From positions 1 through 64,000 of the forward strand of contig JAGHZY010000023.1 in assembly GCA_017745175.1 (NCBI GenBank): a stretch of DNA of 64,000 bases. The letters are read 5' to 3'. Every line of letters starts with the position of its first letter. The first letter of the stretch is position 1. The position numbers and the translations under genes were made by a program. Of the stretch, positions 53,859-63,732 are shown piece after piece. The stretch comes from Sphingopyxis sp. Lineage in GTDB: Bacteria; Pseudomonadota; Alphaproteobacteria; Sphingomonadales; Sphingomonadaceae. The notes beneath the pieces are model-generated. The model saw nothing but the letters and a program-made list of their open reading frames with translations, did no database searches and was not told where the DNA came from.

Positions 53859-55207
53859 GCGAGCAACCGTTCGATACAGGCGCGATAGGCGGCACCGATC
53901 GCTTCCGCCCCGACATGGCGTCCCTTCTCGACGCGTTTGACGCCCGCGCGCCAGACCGCGTCGACAGCGCCCGCGCGCGCCGCAAAAATCCAGCGGTCGA
54001 ACAGCGTCGCGTCGCCGGTGCCGGCGAAGGACGGGTGGTCGAGGTCGAGCGAGACGATATCCGCCGCATGGCCCACGGCGAGCCCCGCCGGCACGCCGAG
54101 CGCCTGCGCGCCGCCTTCCACGGCGCGCGCAAAAAGATTGGCACCGACAAAAGGCGAATCCTCACCCGCGAGAAGCGCCCGCGCGCGGTGCGCGAGGCGC
54201 TGCGAATATTCGAGCGCGCGAAGTTCCTGCGCGGCGTCGACGAGGATATTGCTGTCGGTTCCAACCCCGAAACGTCCGCCCGCGGCGAGATAATCGATTG
54301 CCGGAAAGATGCCGTCGCCCAGATTGCCCTCGGTGACCGGGCAGAGGCCGGCCACCGCACCGCTTGCGGCGAGCCCTGGGACCTCGCTTTCGTCGAGATG
54401 GGTCGAATGGATCAGGCACCAGCGTTCGTCGACCCCGGCGTTGCCCAGCAACCATTCGACCGGCCGCGCCCCGCTCCATGCGACGCAGTCGGCAACTTCC
54501 TTCACCTGTTCGGCAGCATGGATATGCACCGGGCCGACAGGCGACATTTCGAGCAGCGCCGCAAGCTCCCCGGGCGTCACCGCGCGCAGCGAGTGCGGCG
54601 CGACGCCGATATTGGCATCGCCCACCAGCTTCGATCGCGACGCGTCGAGCAAGGCCGCAAAGCCGTCGATGTCGTTGAGGAAGCGCCGCTGCCCCGGGCT
54701 CGGCGCCGCCGCGCCGAAATTGCCGTGCGCGTAGAAGACCGGCAGCAGCGTCAACCCGATCCCCGTCGCCGCGCTTGCTCCGGCAATCGCACCCGCCATC
54801 TCGGCCGGGTCGGCATAGGCCGCACCCGCCGGGTCGTGATGCAGATAATGGAATTCGCCGACGCGCGTGAACCCCGTCTCGAGCATCTCGGCATAGGCCT
54901 GCGCGGTGATCGCCGCGACATCCTCGGGCGTCAGCCGGTCGAGGAAGCGGTACATGATCTCGCGCCAGCTCCAGAAATTGTCGTCGGGCCGGCTGCGCCG
55001 CTCGGAAAGCCCGGCCATGCCGCGCTGGAACCCATGGCTGTGGACGTTGCAGAGGCCGGGAAGACCAACCCGGTGCCGCTCGTCGCCGGCATCTGCCGCG
55101 ATGCCCGCCTCGATCGAACCGATCCGGCCGTCCGCGACGCGTAGCCGCACGTCCTTTTCCCAGCGATTGCCGATCCATGCACGTTCGAACCAGAGCGAAA
55201 CCATCAT
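53855..55207 (-). CDS. hutF: Formimidoylglutamate deiminase (HutF)
   Basis: A 450-residue amidohydrolase-superfamily enzyme with HxH ([12 protein letters not shown]), H in HIHAAEQ, H in [10 protein letters not shown] and D in VGTDSN, and the family start [11 protein letters not shown]. HutF converts N-formimidoyl-L-glutamate to N-formyl-L-glutamate and ammonia; HutG then removes the formyl group. Its presence means that this organism uses the five-step histidine pathway. ATG at 55207 (or 55204) follows GAGGA. Diverges from hutI across the 18-bp palindrome. Confidence 0.95.
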   Translation of the reverse strand: MMVSLWFERAWIGNRWEKDVRLRVADGRIGSIEAGIAADAGDERHRVGLPGLCNVHSHGFQRGMAGLSERRSRPDDNFWSWREIMYRFLDRLTPEDVAAITAQAYAEMLETGFTRVGEFHYLHHDPAGAAYADPAEMAGAIAGASAATGIGLTLLPVFYAHGNFGAAAPSPGQRRFLNDIDGFAALLDASRSKLVGDANIGVAPHSLRAVTPGELAALLEMSPVGPVHIHAAEQVKEVADCVAWSGARPVEWLLGNAGVDERWCLIHSTHLDESEVPGLAASGAVAGLCPVTEGNLGDGIFPAIDYLAAGGRFGVGTDSNILVDAAQELRALEYSQRLAHRARALLAGEDSPFVGANLFARAVEGGAQALGVPAGLAVGHAADIVSLDLDHPSFAGTGDATLFDRWIFAARAGAVDAVWRAGVKRVEKGRHVGAEAIGAAYRACIERLLA

Positions 55208-55218
55208 CCGTCCTCAAT

Positions 55219-55236
55219 ATTATGTCTAGACATAAT
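55219..55236. promoter_or_regulatory. 18-bp perfect palindrome in hut divergent promoter, HutC operator candidate
   Basis: ATTATGTCTAGACATAAT is perfectly self-complementary over 18 bp and fills most of the gap between hutF and hutI. Its core TGTCTAGACA fits the TGT-N4-ACA pattern of HutC sites. The first in-frame ATG of hutI (55235) overlaps its right edge, so a bound repressor would cover the start region of both operons. Confidence 0.75.
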
Positions 55237-55261
55237 GACGCATTCGAACGATGCTGTCCAG

Positions 55262-56446
55262 ATGGAGCAACGCTGGACGAACGCCCGACTCGCAACGATG
55301 GCCGACGATGGTCTGGGCCTGATCGACAATGGCGTGGTGATCGCGAAGGCGGGCCGCATCGTCTATGCGGGCCCCGCGGAAGGCGCGCCGCCAGCGGCCA
55401 CAGCGTTCATCGACTGCGAAGGCCGCCTGATCACCCCCGGCCTGATCGACTGCCACACCCACCTCGTTCACGGCGGCAACCGCGCGAACGAATGGGCGAT
55501 GCGCCTTGAAGGCGCGACCTACGAAGAGATTGCGCGCGCCGGCGGCGGCATCGTCTCGACGATGCGCGCGACGCGCGAAGCGAGCGAGGACGCGCTGGTC
55601 GCGAGCGCCCTCCCCCGTCTCGACGCGCTGATCGCCGAGGGCGTCACGACGATCGAGATCAAGTCGGGTTACGGCCTGTCGACCGACGACGAGCTCAAGA
55701 TGCTGAACGCCGCGCGCGCGCTGGGGGAGCATCGCAATATCCGCGTCGAGCCGACCTTCCTTGGCGCGCACGCTTTGCCCCCCGAGTACAAGGGCGACAG
55801 CGACGGCTATATCGACCTCGTCTGCAAGGAGATGATCCCCGCCGCCGCGCCGCTCGCGACCGCGGTCGACGCCTTTTGCGAAGGCATCGGCTTCTCGCCC
55901 GACCAGTGCACGCGCGTGATCGAAACGGCGAAGGCGCACGGCCTCGCGGTCAAGCTCCACGCCGAGCAATTGTCGGCGCTCCACGGCAGCGCACTCGCCG
56001 CGCTGCACGGCGCGCTCTCGGCCGATCATCTCGAACATGCGACCGACGACGACGTCCGCGCGATGGCCGCGGCTGGCACCGTCGCGGTGCTGCTGCCCGG
56101 CGCCTATTATTTCATGCGCGAGACGAAGCTGCCGCCGGTGGACGCGATGCGCCGTCACGGGACGCGCATCGCGCTCGCGACCGACAATAATCCCGGCACC
56201 TCGCCGACAACCTCGCTGCTGCTGATGCTCAACATGGGCGCGACGCTGTTCGGGCTGACCGTCGTCGAGGCGCTGCGCGGCGTGACGGTCAACGCGGCCG
56301 CGGCGCTCGGCCTGTCGAATGAAATAGGCGCGCTCGAAGCCGGAAAGGCGTGCGATCTCGCGATCTGGAACGTCACCGATCCCGCCGAGCTCGTCTACCG
56401 CATCGGCTTCAACCCGCTTCACCAACGCATCAAGGACGGACAATGA
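55262..56446 (+). CDS. hutI: Imidazolonepropionase (HutI)
   Basis: A 394-residue amidohydrolase that opens 4-imidazolone-5-propanoate to N-formimidoyl-L-glutamate. Marks are HxH in [13 protein letters not shown] in [13 protein letters not shown] in [12 protein letters not shown], and the run [15 protein letters not shown] favour the ATG at 55262 because homologues begin with W-x-NARLATM shortly after the start ([12 protein letters not shown]); an ATG at 55235 is in frame but overlaps the operator, and neither has a clear ribosome-binding site. Its stop overlaps the hutH start (ATGA). Confidence 0.93.
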   Translation: MEQRWTNARLATMADDGLGLIDNGVVIAKAGRIVYAGPAEGAPPAATAFIDCEGRLITPGLIDCHTHLVHGGNRANEWAMRLEGATYEEIARAGGGIVSTMRATREASEDALVASALPRLDALIAEGVTTIEIKSGYGLSTDDELKMLNAARALGEHRNIRVEPTFLGAHALPPEYKGDSDGYIDLVCKEMIPAAAPLATAVDAFCEGIGFSPDQCTRVIETAKAHGLAVKLHAEQLSALHGSALAALHGALSADHLEHATDDDVRAMAAAGTVAVLLPGAYYFMRETKLPPVDAMRRHGTRIALATDNNPGTSPTTSLLLMLNMGATLFGLTVVEALRGVTVNAAAALGLSNEIGALEAGKACDLAIWNVTDPAELVYRIGFNPLHQRIKDGQ

Positions 56447-57963
56447 TCATCGAGCCCGGGCATATCTCGCTCGCCGACTGGCGCGAAATTTACGAGGGCG
56501 CGAGCGCCGAACTGAGCGACGGCGCATGGGACGCGATCGACGCGAGCGCCGCCGCGGTCGCGCGGATCGTCGCGAAGGGGGCGCCGGTCTATGGTATCAA
56601 CACCGGCTTCGGAAAGCTCGCGAGCGTGCGCATCGCCGACGACGATCTGGCAACGCTTCAGCGCAATATCGTCCTCAGCCATGCCGCCGGGACCGGCGCG
56701 CCGTCGCCGACGAAGATTGTCCGCCTGATGATGGCGCTCAAGCTCGCGAGCTTCGGCATGGGCGCCTCGGGCGTCCGCCGCGAAACCGTTACGATGCTTG
56801 AGGTGATGCTGGCGAAAGGCCTCACCCCCGTCGTCCCGTCGCAGGGTTCGGTCGGTGCAAGCGGAGACCTCGCCCCCTTGTCGCATATGGCCGCGGCGAT
56901 GATCGGCGTCGGCGAGATCGAGGTCGGCGGCCGAACGCTCCCGGCGGCCGACGCACTCGCGCAGGCGGGGCTCGCGCCGCTCGATCTCGGCCCCAAGGAA
57001 GGGCTGGCCCTGCTCAACGGCACCCAATTCTCGACCGCCAACGCCCTCGCGGGCCTGTTCCGCGCCGAGACGGTCTTCCGCTCGGCGCTCCTCACCGGCG
57101 CGCTCTCGACCGAAGCCGCCAAAGGCTCCGACGCACCGTTCGACGCGCGCATCCACGCGCTACGCGGCCATGCCGGCCAGCGCGAGGTCGGCGATACGCT
57201 GCGCGGCCTTATGGCGGGATCGGCGATCCGCGCGTCGCACGCGGTTGACGATCCGCGCGTGCAGGACCCCTATTGCCTGCGCTGCCAGCCGCAGGTGATG
57301 GGCGCCGCGCTTGACCTCTTGCGGCAGGCCGCAACGACCCTCGGTATCGAGGCCAATGGCGTGTCGGACAATCCGCTGATCTTCGCCGACACCGACGAAG
57401 CGCTGTCGGGCGGCAATTTCCACGCCGAGCCCGTCGCCTTCGCCGCCGACATGATCGCGATGGCGCTGTGCGAGATCGGGTCGATTGCCGAACGTCGCAT
57501 CGCGATGCTCGTCGACCCCGCGCTGTCGGGGCTCCCGGCTTTCCTGACGCCGCGTCCCGGTCTCAACTCGGGCTTCATGATCCCGCAGGTCACCGCTGCC
57601 GCGCTCGTCAGCGAAAACAAGCAGCGCGCTTACCCCGCGAGCGTCGACTCGATCCCGACCAGCGCCAATCAGGAGGACCATGTCTCGATGGCCGCGCACG
57701 GCGCACGCCGCCTGCTCGACATGGCCGACAATGCGAGCGCGGTGATCGGCATCGAACTGCTCGCGGCGTGTCAGGGGATCGATTTTCACGCGCCCCTGAA
57801 GTCGAGCGGCGCGCTCGAAGCCGCGCACCGGCATCTGCGCGCGCGGGTGCCGACGCTCGAGGATGATCGGCACTTCCACCCCGACATGGAGGCCGCGACC
57901 GCGCTGGTCCGCTCGGGCAGCCTCATCGCCGCAGTGCCCGCCGGCCTGCCGGGACTCGCCTGA
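56443..57963 (+). CDS. hutH: Histidine ammonia-lyase (HutH)
   Basis: A 506-residue enzyme of the aromatic amino-acid lyase family. The Ala-Ser-Gly triad that forms the MIO cofactor is in [14 protein letters not shown], and [22 protein letters not shown] and [13 protein letters not shown] blocks ([18 protein letters not shown]) are all present. It removes ammonia from histidine to give urocanate, the first step. Length is normal (about 510). ATG at 56443 overlaps the hutI stop; its stop overlaps the hutG start by one base (TGATG). Confidence 0.96.
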   Translation: MIIEPGHISLADWREIYEGASAELSDGAWDAIDASAAAVARIVAKGAPVYGINTGFGKLASVRIADDDLATLQRNIVLSHAAGTGAPSPTKIVRLMMALKLASFGMGASGVRRETVTMLEVMLAKGLTPVVPSQGSVGASGDLAPLSHMAAAMIGVGEIEVGGRTLPAADALAQAGLAPLDLGPKEGLALLNGTQFSTANALAGLFRAETVFRSALLTGALSTEAAKGSDAPFDARIHALRGHAGQREVGDTLRGLMAGSAIRASHAVDDPRVQDPYCLRCQPQVMGAALDLLRQAATTLGIEANGVSDNPLIFADTDEALSGGNFHAEPVAFAADMIAMALCEIGSIAERRIAMLVDPALSGLPAFLTPRPGLNSGFMIPQVTAAALVSENKQRAYPASVDSIPTSANQEDHVSMAAHGARRLLDMADNASAVIGIELLAACQGIDFHAPLKSSGALEAAHRHLRARVPTLEDDRHFHPDMEAATALVRSGSLIAAVPAGLPGLA

Positions 57964-58766
57964 TGGACTGGCTGCGCGTCCATCGCGGCGACGCGCCCCT
58001 GGTCATCGCCTTCCCGCACGGCGGGACCGATCTGGCGGGCCTCGGCGAGCATTTCGTGTCGCCGTGGCACGCGCAGATCGATACCGACTGGTGGATCGCC
58101 GAACTCTATGCCTTCGCCGCCGATCTCGGCGCGACGCTGGTCGCGACCGGCATTTCGCGCAGCGTGATCGACATGAACCGCGACCCGTCGGGCGCGTCGC
58201 TCTATCCGGGACAGGCGACGACCGAGCTGTGCCCGACGACGACCTTCGACGGCGAACCGCTCTATCGTTTCGACCAGCCCGACGAAGCGTCGATCACGCA
58301 GCGGCTCAACCTCTATCATCGTCCCTATCATGACGCGCTGACCGCCGAACTCGACCGGCTGAAAATGCTGCACGGCCGCGTCGTCCTCTACGACGCGCAT
58401 TCGATCCGCAGCCATGTCCCGCGCCTGTTCGACGGCGAGCTGCCGCAATTCAACATCGGCACCAACGGCGGCGCGACTTCGGCGCCCGAACTCGAAACCG
58501 TCGTGGCCAACATCTGCGCCGCGAGCGGCCACAGCCATGTCGTCAACGGACGCTTCAGGGGCGGCTGGACGACGCGCCATTATGGCGATCCCGAAAACGG
58601 GATTCACGCGATCCAGATGGAGCTCGCCCAGCGCGGCTACATGGCCGAGCCCGACACGATCACCCACGCCAACTGGCCTGGCCCCATCGACCCGAACCCC
58701 GCGATCCGGCCTGTCCTCGAACAGATCATCGCCGCGGCCCTCGATTTTGCGAAAGGAAAAGCATGA
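57963..58766 (+). CDS. hutG: N-formylglutamate deformylase (HutG)
   Basis: A 267-residue zinc-dependent hydrolase of the N-formylglutamate amidohydrolase family, with the signature [10 protein letters not shown] near the N-terminus, [10 protein letters not shown], and [14 protein letters not shown] in the middle. It releases formate and L-glutamate, the last step of the five-step pathway. It is coupled to hutH (1-base overlap) and to hutU (4-base overlap). Confidence 0.94.
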   Translation: MDWLRVHRGDAPLVIAFPHGGTDLAGLGEHFVSPWHAQIDTDWWIAELYAFAADLGATLVATGISRSVIDMNRDPSGASLYPGQATTELCPTTTFDGEPLYRFDQPDEASITQRLNLYHRPYHDALTAELDRLKMLHGRVVLYDAHSIRSHVPRLFDGELPQFNIGTNGGATSAPELETVVANICAASGHSHVVNGRFRGGWTTRHYGDPENGIHAIQMELAQRGYMAEPDTITHANWPGPIDPNPAIRPVLEQIIAAALDFAKGKA

Positions 58767-60439
58767 CCCGCCCCCTTAACCCGAGGCTCGACAACAGCCG
58801 CGTGATCCGCCCGGCGACCGGCCCCGAGATCAGTGCGAAAAGCTGGCTCACCGAAGCGCCGCTGCGCATGCTGATGAACAACCTCCACCCCGACGTCGCC
58901 GAGGCACCGCACGAACTGGTCGTCTACGGCGGCATCGGCCGCGCCGCGCGCGACTGGGAAAGCTACGACCGGATCGTCGAGACGCTGAAGCGGCTCGAGG
59001 GCGACGAAACATTGCTGATCCAGTCGGGCAAGCCCGTCGGCGTTTTCCGCACCCACGAAAATGCGCCGCGCGTGCTGCTGGCAAACTCCAACCTCGTCCC
59101 CGAATGGGCAAATTGGGACCATTTCCACGAGCTCGATAAAAAGGGCCTGATGATGTACGGTCAGATGACCGCTGGTAGCTGGATCTATATCGGCAGCCAG
59201 GGCATCGTTCAGGGCACCTACGAAACCTTCGTCGAAATGGGCCGCCAGCATTATGGCGGAAGCCTCGCCGGTCGCTGGCTGCTCACCGCCGGGCTCGGCG
59301 GCATGGGCGGCGCGCAGCCGCTCGCCGCGGTGATGGCAGGCGCGAGCTGCCTCGCGATCGAATGCCAGCCGAGCCGCATCGAGATGCGCCTGCGTACCGG
59401 CTATCTCAACAAGCAAGCCTCATCCATCGACGAGGCGATCGCGATGATCGAGGAAGCCCACGCGGCGGGCAAGCCGGTGTCGGTCGGTCTGCTCGGCAAC
59501 GCTGCCGAGATTCTGCCCGAGATCGTCCGCCGCGGCATCCGCCCCGACCTCTTGACCGACCAGACCTCGGCGCACGACCCGGTCAACGGCTATCTCCCCG
59601 CCGGCTGGAACCTCGACCAGTGGTTCTCGAAGCGCGAGAGCGATCCCGCTTCCGTCGCCAAAGCCGCCAAGGCGTCGATGGCGGTGCATGTGCAGGCGAT
59701 GCTCGACCTGCAGGCCGCGGGCGTTCCCACCACCGACTATGGCAACAACATCCGCCAGATGGCGAAGGACGAGGGCGTCGAAAATGCGTTCGACTTCCCC
59801 GGCTTCGTCCCCGCCTATGTCCGGCCGCTCTTCTGCCGCGGCATCGGGCCGTTCCGCTGGGCTGCGCTCTCGGGCGATCCCGAGGATATCTACAAGACCG
59901 ACGCCAAGGTGAAGGAGCTGCTCCCCGACAATGCGCATCTCCACAACTGGCTCGACATGGCGCGCGAGAAGATCCAGTTCCAGGGCCTGCCCGCGCGTAT
60001 CTGCTGGGTTGGGCTCGGCGACCGCCATCGCCTCGGCCTCGCCTTCAACGAAATGGTCGCGAATGGCGAGCTGAAAGCCCCCGTCGTCATCGGCCGCGAC
60101 CATCTCGACTCGGGGTCGGTCGCGTCGCCCAACCGCGAGACCGAGGCGATGCGTGACGGCTCGGACGCGGTGTCGGACTGGCCGCTGCTCAACGCTTTGC
60201 TCAACACCGCATCGGGCGCGACGTGGGTATCGCTGCATCATGGCGGCGGCGTCGGCATGGGCTATTCGCAGCACAGCGGCATGGTGATCGTCGCCGACGG
60301 CACCCCCGAAGCGGCGAAGCGTCTCGAACGCGTGCTATGGAACGACCCCGGCACCGGCGTGATGCGCCACGCCGACGCGGGTTACGACATCGCGATCGAC
60401 TGCGCGCGCGAAAAGGGCCTCGACCTGCCCTCCATCTGA
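58763..60439 (+). CDS. hutU: Urocanate hydratase (HutU)
   Basis: A 558-residue NAD-dependent enzyme that adds water to urocanate to give imidazolonepropionate. Marks are [25 protein letters not shown], the NAD-binding [21 protein letters not shown] and [17 protein letters not shown]. Length matches the family. The gene overlaps hutG by 4 bases and ends the hut operon on this strand. Two small hairpins follow it. Confidence 0.97.
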   Translation: MTRPLNPRLDNSRVIRPATGPEISAKSWLTEAPLRMLMNNLHPDVAEAPHELVVYGGIGRAARDWESYDRIVETLKRLEGDETLLIQSGKPVGVFRTHENAPRVLLANSNLVPEWANWDHFHELDKKGLMMYGQMTAGSWIYIGSQGIVQGTYETFVEMGRQHYGGSLAGRWLLTAGLGGMGGAQPLAAVMAGASCLAIECQPSRIEMRLRTGYLNKQASSIDEAIAMIEEAHAAGKPVSVGLLGNAAEILPEIVRRGIRPDLLTDQTSAHDPVNGYLPAGWNLDQWFSKRESDPASVAKAAKASMAVHVQAMLDLQAAGVPTTDYGNNIRQMAKDEGVENAFDFPGFVPAYVRPLFCRGIGPFRWAALSGDPEDIYKTDAKVKELLPDNAHLHNWLDMAREKIQFQGLPARICWVGLGDRHRLGLAFNEMVANGELKAPVVIGRDHLDSGSVASPNRETEAMRDGSDAVSDWPLLNALLNTASGATWVSLHHGGGVGMGYSQHSGMVIVADGTPEAAKRLERVLWNDPGTGVMRHADAGYDIAIDCAREKGLDLPSI

Positions 60440-60444
60440 CGCTT

Positions 60445-60505
60445 GTTTCGGTTGCACCGAAACAGCTTCGCATTCTAAGGCTCTCCCCGACCACAGGGGA
60501 GAGCC
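60445..60505 (+). terminator. Two hairpins after hutU, weak terminator or processing site
   Basis: The first has 8-bp arms (GTTTCGGT/ACCGAAAC, loop TGC, 60445-60463). The second has 10-bp arms (GGCTCTCCCC/GGGGAGAGCC, 7-base loop, 60479-60505). Neither has a T-tract. The second ends 8 bases before the next ATG, so it may shape expression of the acyl-CoA dehydrogenase more than end transcription. Confidence 0.5.
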
Positions 60506-60513
60506 GAACGCCG

Positions 60514-61677
60514 ATGTCCGAAGCCCAGCCGCAGAGTCACCCTGAAATCCGCGAGGCCGTACGCCGCCTCTGCGCCGATTTTCCCGGCGACTATTGGCAG
60601 CGGCTCGACCGCGACCGTATCTACCCGACCGAATTCGTCCACACGCTGACCGAAGCGGGATTCCTCTCGGTCCTGATCCCCGAGCAATATGGCGGCTCGG
60701 GGCTCGGTCTCGGCGCCGCAACCGCAGTGCTCGAGGAAATCCACCGCTCGGGCTGCAACGGCGGCGCCTGTCATGCGCAGATGTATACGATGGGCACGCT
60801 ACTCAAACACGGGTCGGAGGCTCAGAAACAGGCCTGGCTGCCTGCGATCGCCAGCGGCGAGCTCCGTCTGCAGGCATTCGGCGTGACCGAGCCGACCGCG
60901 GGTACCGACACGACGCGCATCCGCACCTTCGCCAGAAGGGCCGGCGACAAATATATCGTCAACGGCCAGAAAATCTGGATCAGCCGCGCCGAACATTCGG
61001 ACCTGATGATCCTCCTCTGCCGCACCACACCGCGCGAAGAGTGCGCGAAGTCCTCCGACGGGATGAGCGTATTGCTCGTCGACATGCGCGAGGCGGTGGG
61101 CAACGGCCTCACGATCCGTCCGGTGCGCACGATGCTCAACCATGCGACGACCGAGCTCTTCTTCGACGATCTCGAAGTGCCCGCCGCCAATCTCATCGGC
61201 GAAGAGGGCAAGGGCTTTCGCTATATCCTTTCGGGCATGAACGCCGAGCGGATCCTGATCGCGTCCGAATGCATCGGCGACGGACGCTTCTTCGTCGACC
61301 GGGCAGCCGCCTATGCGAGGGACCGCTCGGTCTTCGGCCGCGCGATCGCCGAGAATCAGGGCATCCAGTTCCCGATCGCGCGGGCTTATGTCCAGATCGC
61401 CGCCGCCGCCGAAATGGTCGACAAGGCCGCACGGATGTTCGATGCGGGGACGGATTGCGGGACCGAGGCGAATATGGCGAAGATGCTGGCGTCGGAGGCG
61501 AGCTGGTACGCCGCCGACATGTGCATCCAGACCCACGGCGGTTTCGGCTTCGCCGAGGAATATGACATCGAGCGCAAGTTCCGCGAGACGCGCCTCTACC
61601 AGGTCGCGCCGATCAGCACCAACCTCATTCTCAGCCATGTCGCGACCCACGCGCTCGGCTTGCCCAAGAGTTTCTGA
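60514..61677 (+). CDS. Acyl-CoA dehydrogenase family protein
   Basis: A 387-residue flavoprotein with the family's blocks: IPEQYGGSGLGLGAATAVLEEI, FGVTEPTAGTDTTRI (FAD contact), NGQKIWISRAEHSD, and HGGFGFAEEYDIERKFRETRL near the end. The canonical C-terminal catalytic glutamate (YEGT in medium-chain enzymes) is replaced by LYQVAPIST; an alternative glutamate in GMNAERIL is at the place used by isovaleryl-CoA dehydrogenase-type enzymes. Substrate is probably a branched or short acyl-CoA. It overlaps the next gene (dehydratase) by one base. Its relation to the hut operon upstream is not clear. Confidence 0.88.
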   Translation: MSEAQPQSHPEIREAVRRLCADFPGDYWQRLDRDRIYPTEFVHTLTEAGFLSVLIPEQYGGSGLGLGAATAVLEEIHRSGCNGGACHAQMYTMGTLLKHGSEAQKQAWLPAIASGELRLQAFGVTEPTAGTDTTRIRTFARRAGDKYIVNGQKIWISRAEHSDLMILLCRTTPREECAKSSDGMSVLLVDMREAVGNGLTIRPVRTMLNHATTELFFDDLEVPAANLIGEEGKGFRYILSGMNAERILIASECIGDGRFFVDRAAAYARDRSVFGRAIAENQGIQFPIARAYVQIAAAAEMVDKAARMFDAGTDCGTEANMAKMLASEASWYAADMCIQTHGGFGFAEEYDIERKFRETRLYQVAPISTNLILSHVATHALGLPKSF

Positions 61678-62519
61678 TGGACGATTATTCCGCCTGGGTC
61701 GGCCGCAGCGAAACGCGCGAGGATGTCGCGACCGCCGCGCCGCTCGCCGGTCTCGCCGCGGTGCTCGATCACGACATTTCGCCGTGGGCACCCGGCACCG
61801 TCCCGCCGCTCGGCCACTGGCTCTATTTCCTGCCGACCGCGCGCCAGTCGGCGATCGGCGCGGACGGCCACCCGCGCCGCGACGCGCATGGCCTGCTGCC
61901 GCCCGTTCCGCTCCCGCGGCGTATGTGGGCGGGCAGCCGCATCGATTTCCTGTCGCCGGTCGCGGTCGGCGCCGCGCTGACGCGCGTCACGACGATCGAT
62001 GCGATCAAACCGAAGCGCGGCGCGAGCGGCGACCTGCTCTTCGTCACACTGCGCCACGATATCGCGGCGGGCGGCGTCGCCGCGATCCGCGAGGAGCAGG
62101 ACATTGTCTTTCGCGAACCCGCCCCCGCCGCGCCGGCACCCGTCGCAGCACCGGCGCCGACCGGGCGCGAACCCGCCGATGCGATCCGGACCGTCCATCC
62201 CGACCCCGTGCTGCTGTTCCGCTATTCGGCGCTGACCTTCAACGCGCACCGCATCCATTATGACCGCGACTATGCGCAGGGCATCGAGGGCTATGCGGGG
62301 CTCGTCGTCCACGGACCGCTGATCGCGACGCTGCTCATGGATCACGCACTGCGCGCCGCCGCCGATATCACCCCCCGGCATTTCCGCTTCCGCGCCGAAG
62401 CACCGCTGATCGACGGCGCGCCCTTCGACCTGTGCCTCGCCCGCGAGGGCGAGGGCGTGCGATTGTGGGCGCGCGACACGGCAGGCCGCACGACGATGCG
62501 CGCCGACCTGACGGGCTGA
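61677..62519 (+). CDS. MaoC-type hydratase/dehydratase (FAS1A/mesaconyl-CoA hydratase-like)
   Basis: A 280-residue double hot-dog protein similar to itaconyl- and mesaconyl-C4-CoA hydratases: N-terminal hot-dog domain (GHWLYFLPTARQS, GHPRRDAHGLLPPVPLPRRMWAG), an Ala/Pro-rich linker, and a C-terminal domain with the hydratase motif RYSALTFNAHRIHYDRDYA and GLVVHGPLIATLLMDHA. It likely adds water to the unsaturated acyl-CoA made by the neighbouring dehydrogenase. The pair suggests a branched-chain or itaconate/mesaconate-type route; the exact substrate is unknown. Confidence 0.85.
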   Translation: MDDYSAWVGRSETREDVATAAPLAGLAAVLDHDISPWAPGTVPPLGHWLYFLPTARQSAIGADGHPRRDAHGLLPPVPLPRRMWAGSRIDFLSPVAVGAALTRVTTIDAIKPKRGASGDLLFVTLRHDIAAGGVAAIREEQDIVFREPAPAAPAPVAAPAPTGREPADAIRTVHPDPVLLFRYSALTFNAHRIHYDRDYAQGIEGYAGLVVHGPLIATLLMDHALRAAADITPRHFRFRAEAPLIDGAPFDLCLAREGEGVRLWARDTAGRTTMRADLTG

Positions 62520-62715
62520 TCGCGGGCAATCCATCCACGGAGATCATCCGGGTATTTCTCCGTCCCCGACATTGCCAATTCGCAAAGCGGCCCGCGCCGC
62601 CGCGGATCATGATCGCCTCGTTCGCACCGATGCGGACGGAGTCGGGAAGGATCCGCATCAGCCATGCCTGTCGGCATCGCGAACCATCCCCTTTTTAGAT
62701 CGAGAGGAAGAAGTC

Positions 62716-63240
62716 ATGATGAAAAAGGTCATGCTGGCGGTATCGACGCTGGCGCTTGCCGTCACGGCCGCGCCCGCGTTCGCGCAGGGAAGCCAGGATC
62801 AGGACAATGACAATACCACGACCGGCGCCGCAGGCGGCTTCGGCAACGACACCACGGTGGTCAATGACCTGATCGACCTGTTCGTGCAGGACAATGCGGC
62901 CGACACCTATACGTCCGAAGACAATGACGGCAACGGCTCGGGCAACGGCAACACCGCCGTAGTGGCGATCCAGGCCCTGACCGCGAACAACACCAACCAG
63001 CAGATGGACGAACTCGTCGATCTGGACGGTGAAGACGAAAGCGACACGGCCGTCGGCTATAACAGCGGCAACAACAATGTCAGCGGCAGCGCCTTCGCGG
63101 CCTATGCCGGCATCCTGAACGCCGCGTGGAACACCGGCATCAACTCCAACGCCCAGGCTGCGACCAATATCGCCGCGCAAGGCACCGTCAGCTTCGGCGA
63201 CAGCGCGCCGGCCGCGGGCGGTGGCGGCGGCGAAGACTGA
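62716..63240 (+). CDS. Secreted Asn/Gly/Asp-rich protein, Fap-like amyloid subunit candidate
   Basis: A 174-residue protein with a clear signal peptide (KKVMLAVSTLALAVTAAPAFAQ) and a mature part rich in D, N, G, T and Q with no cysteine. It contains NSGNNNVSGSAFAAYAGIL and NTGINSNAQAATNIAAQG, patterns like those of Fap-type functional-amyloid subunits (NTGINS... repeats). Two such units are less regular than in Pseudomonas FapB/FapC. Start ATG 62716 (or 62719) has GAGAGGAAG upstream. The next genes encode a secreted protein with a double-glycine motif and a C39 peptidase like FapD, which supports a Fap-like role. The acidic middle (DELVDLDGEDES) is unusual for a subunit. Confidence 0.6.
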   Translation: MMKKVMLAVSTLALAVTAAPAFAQGSQDQDNDNTTTGAAGGFGNDTTVVNDLIDLFVQDNAADTYTSEDNDGNGSGNGNTAVVAIQALTANNTNQQMDELVDLDGEDESDTAVGYNSGNNNVSGSAFAAYAGILNAAWNTGINSNAQAATNIAAQGTVSFGDSAPAAGGGGGED

Positions 63241-63317
63241 CCCCCCGGATGGCCGGCCCGGCCCACTGGCGGGCCGGCCATCAACCCGTTTGCGAAGAAT
63301 CCAGGAGTACTCCGGTC

Positions 63318-63725
63318 ATGAAACCCCCGATCGTCCCGGTTCTGCTGATCATGGCAGGCCTGTCAGCGCCGGCTTGGGCGCAATCGCCGCTGCCGGAGGC
63401 GCCTCCCCCCGTCGCGACCGAAGCCGTTCCGGCCGAAATCGTCGTGACCGCTGCGATCGCGCCGCGGCCCGCGCGCCGATCGCCGATGCTGAACGATCAC
63501 GAACTCGACACGCTGCGTGGCGGCCAGTCGCTCGTGATCACCAACCAGACGATGGATTCGATCGTCAGCGGCAACGTGCTCAAGGGCGACTATACCGCCG
63601 GCGCGGTCACGCTGAGCGATTTCGCGCTGTCCAATTTCAACGGCGTCGGCAATCTGCTGATCAACACCGGCGCGCAGGTCAGTGCCCAGAGCGGCATGAA
63701 CCTGACCATCAACCTCGGCGACTGA
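63318..63725 (+). CDS. Secreted protein with internal double-glycine leader motif
   Basis: A 135-residue protein: signal peptide (KPPIVPVLLIMAGLSAPAWAQ), a Pro/Ala/Val-rich segment to about residue 57, then L58-N-D-H-E62-L63-D-T-L66-R-G68-G69, which fits the LSxxELxxIxGG consensus of C39-peptidase leaders, and a mature-looking part QSLVITNQTMDSIVSGNVL ... GMNLTINLGD rich in N, T, S, G with beta-strand character. The next gene encodes a periplasmic C39-family peptidase. The likely job is to be cleaved after GG in the periplasm and then assembled or exported. I do not recognise a named family; FapA-like or subunit roles are both possible. AGGAG lies 12 bases before the ATG. Confidence 0.6.
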   Translation: MKPPIVPVLLIMAGLSAPAWAQSPLPEAPPPVATEAVPAEIVVTAAIAPRPARRSPMLNDHELDTLRGGQSLVITNQTMDSIVSGNVLKGDYTAGAVTLSDFALSNFNGVGNLLINTGAQVSAQSGMNLTINLGD

Positions 63726-63732
63726 AGTCGTC

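Noticed and set aside
53915-55144. Plus-strand open frame of 409 codons across hutF
   Set aside because: Antisense to hutF, whose family identity is clear.
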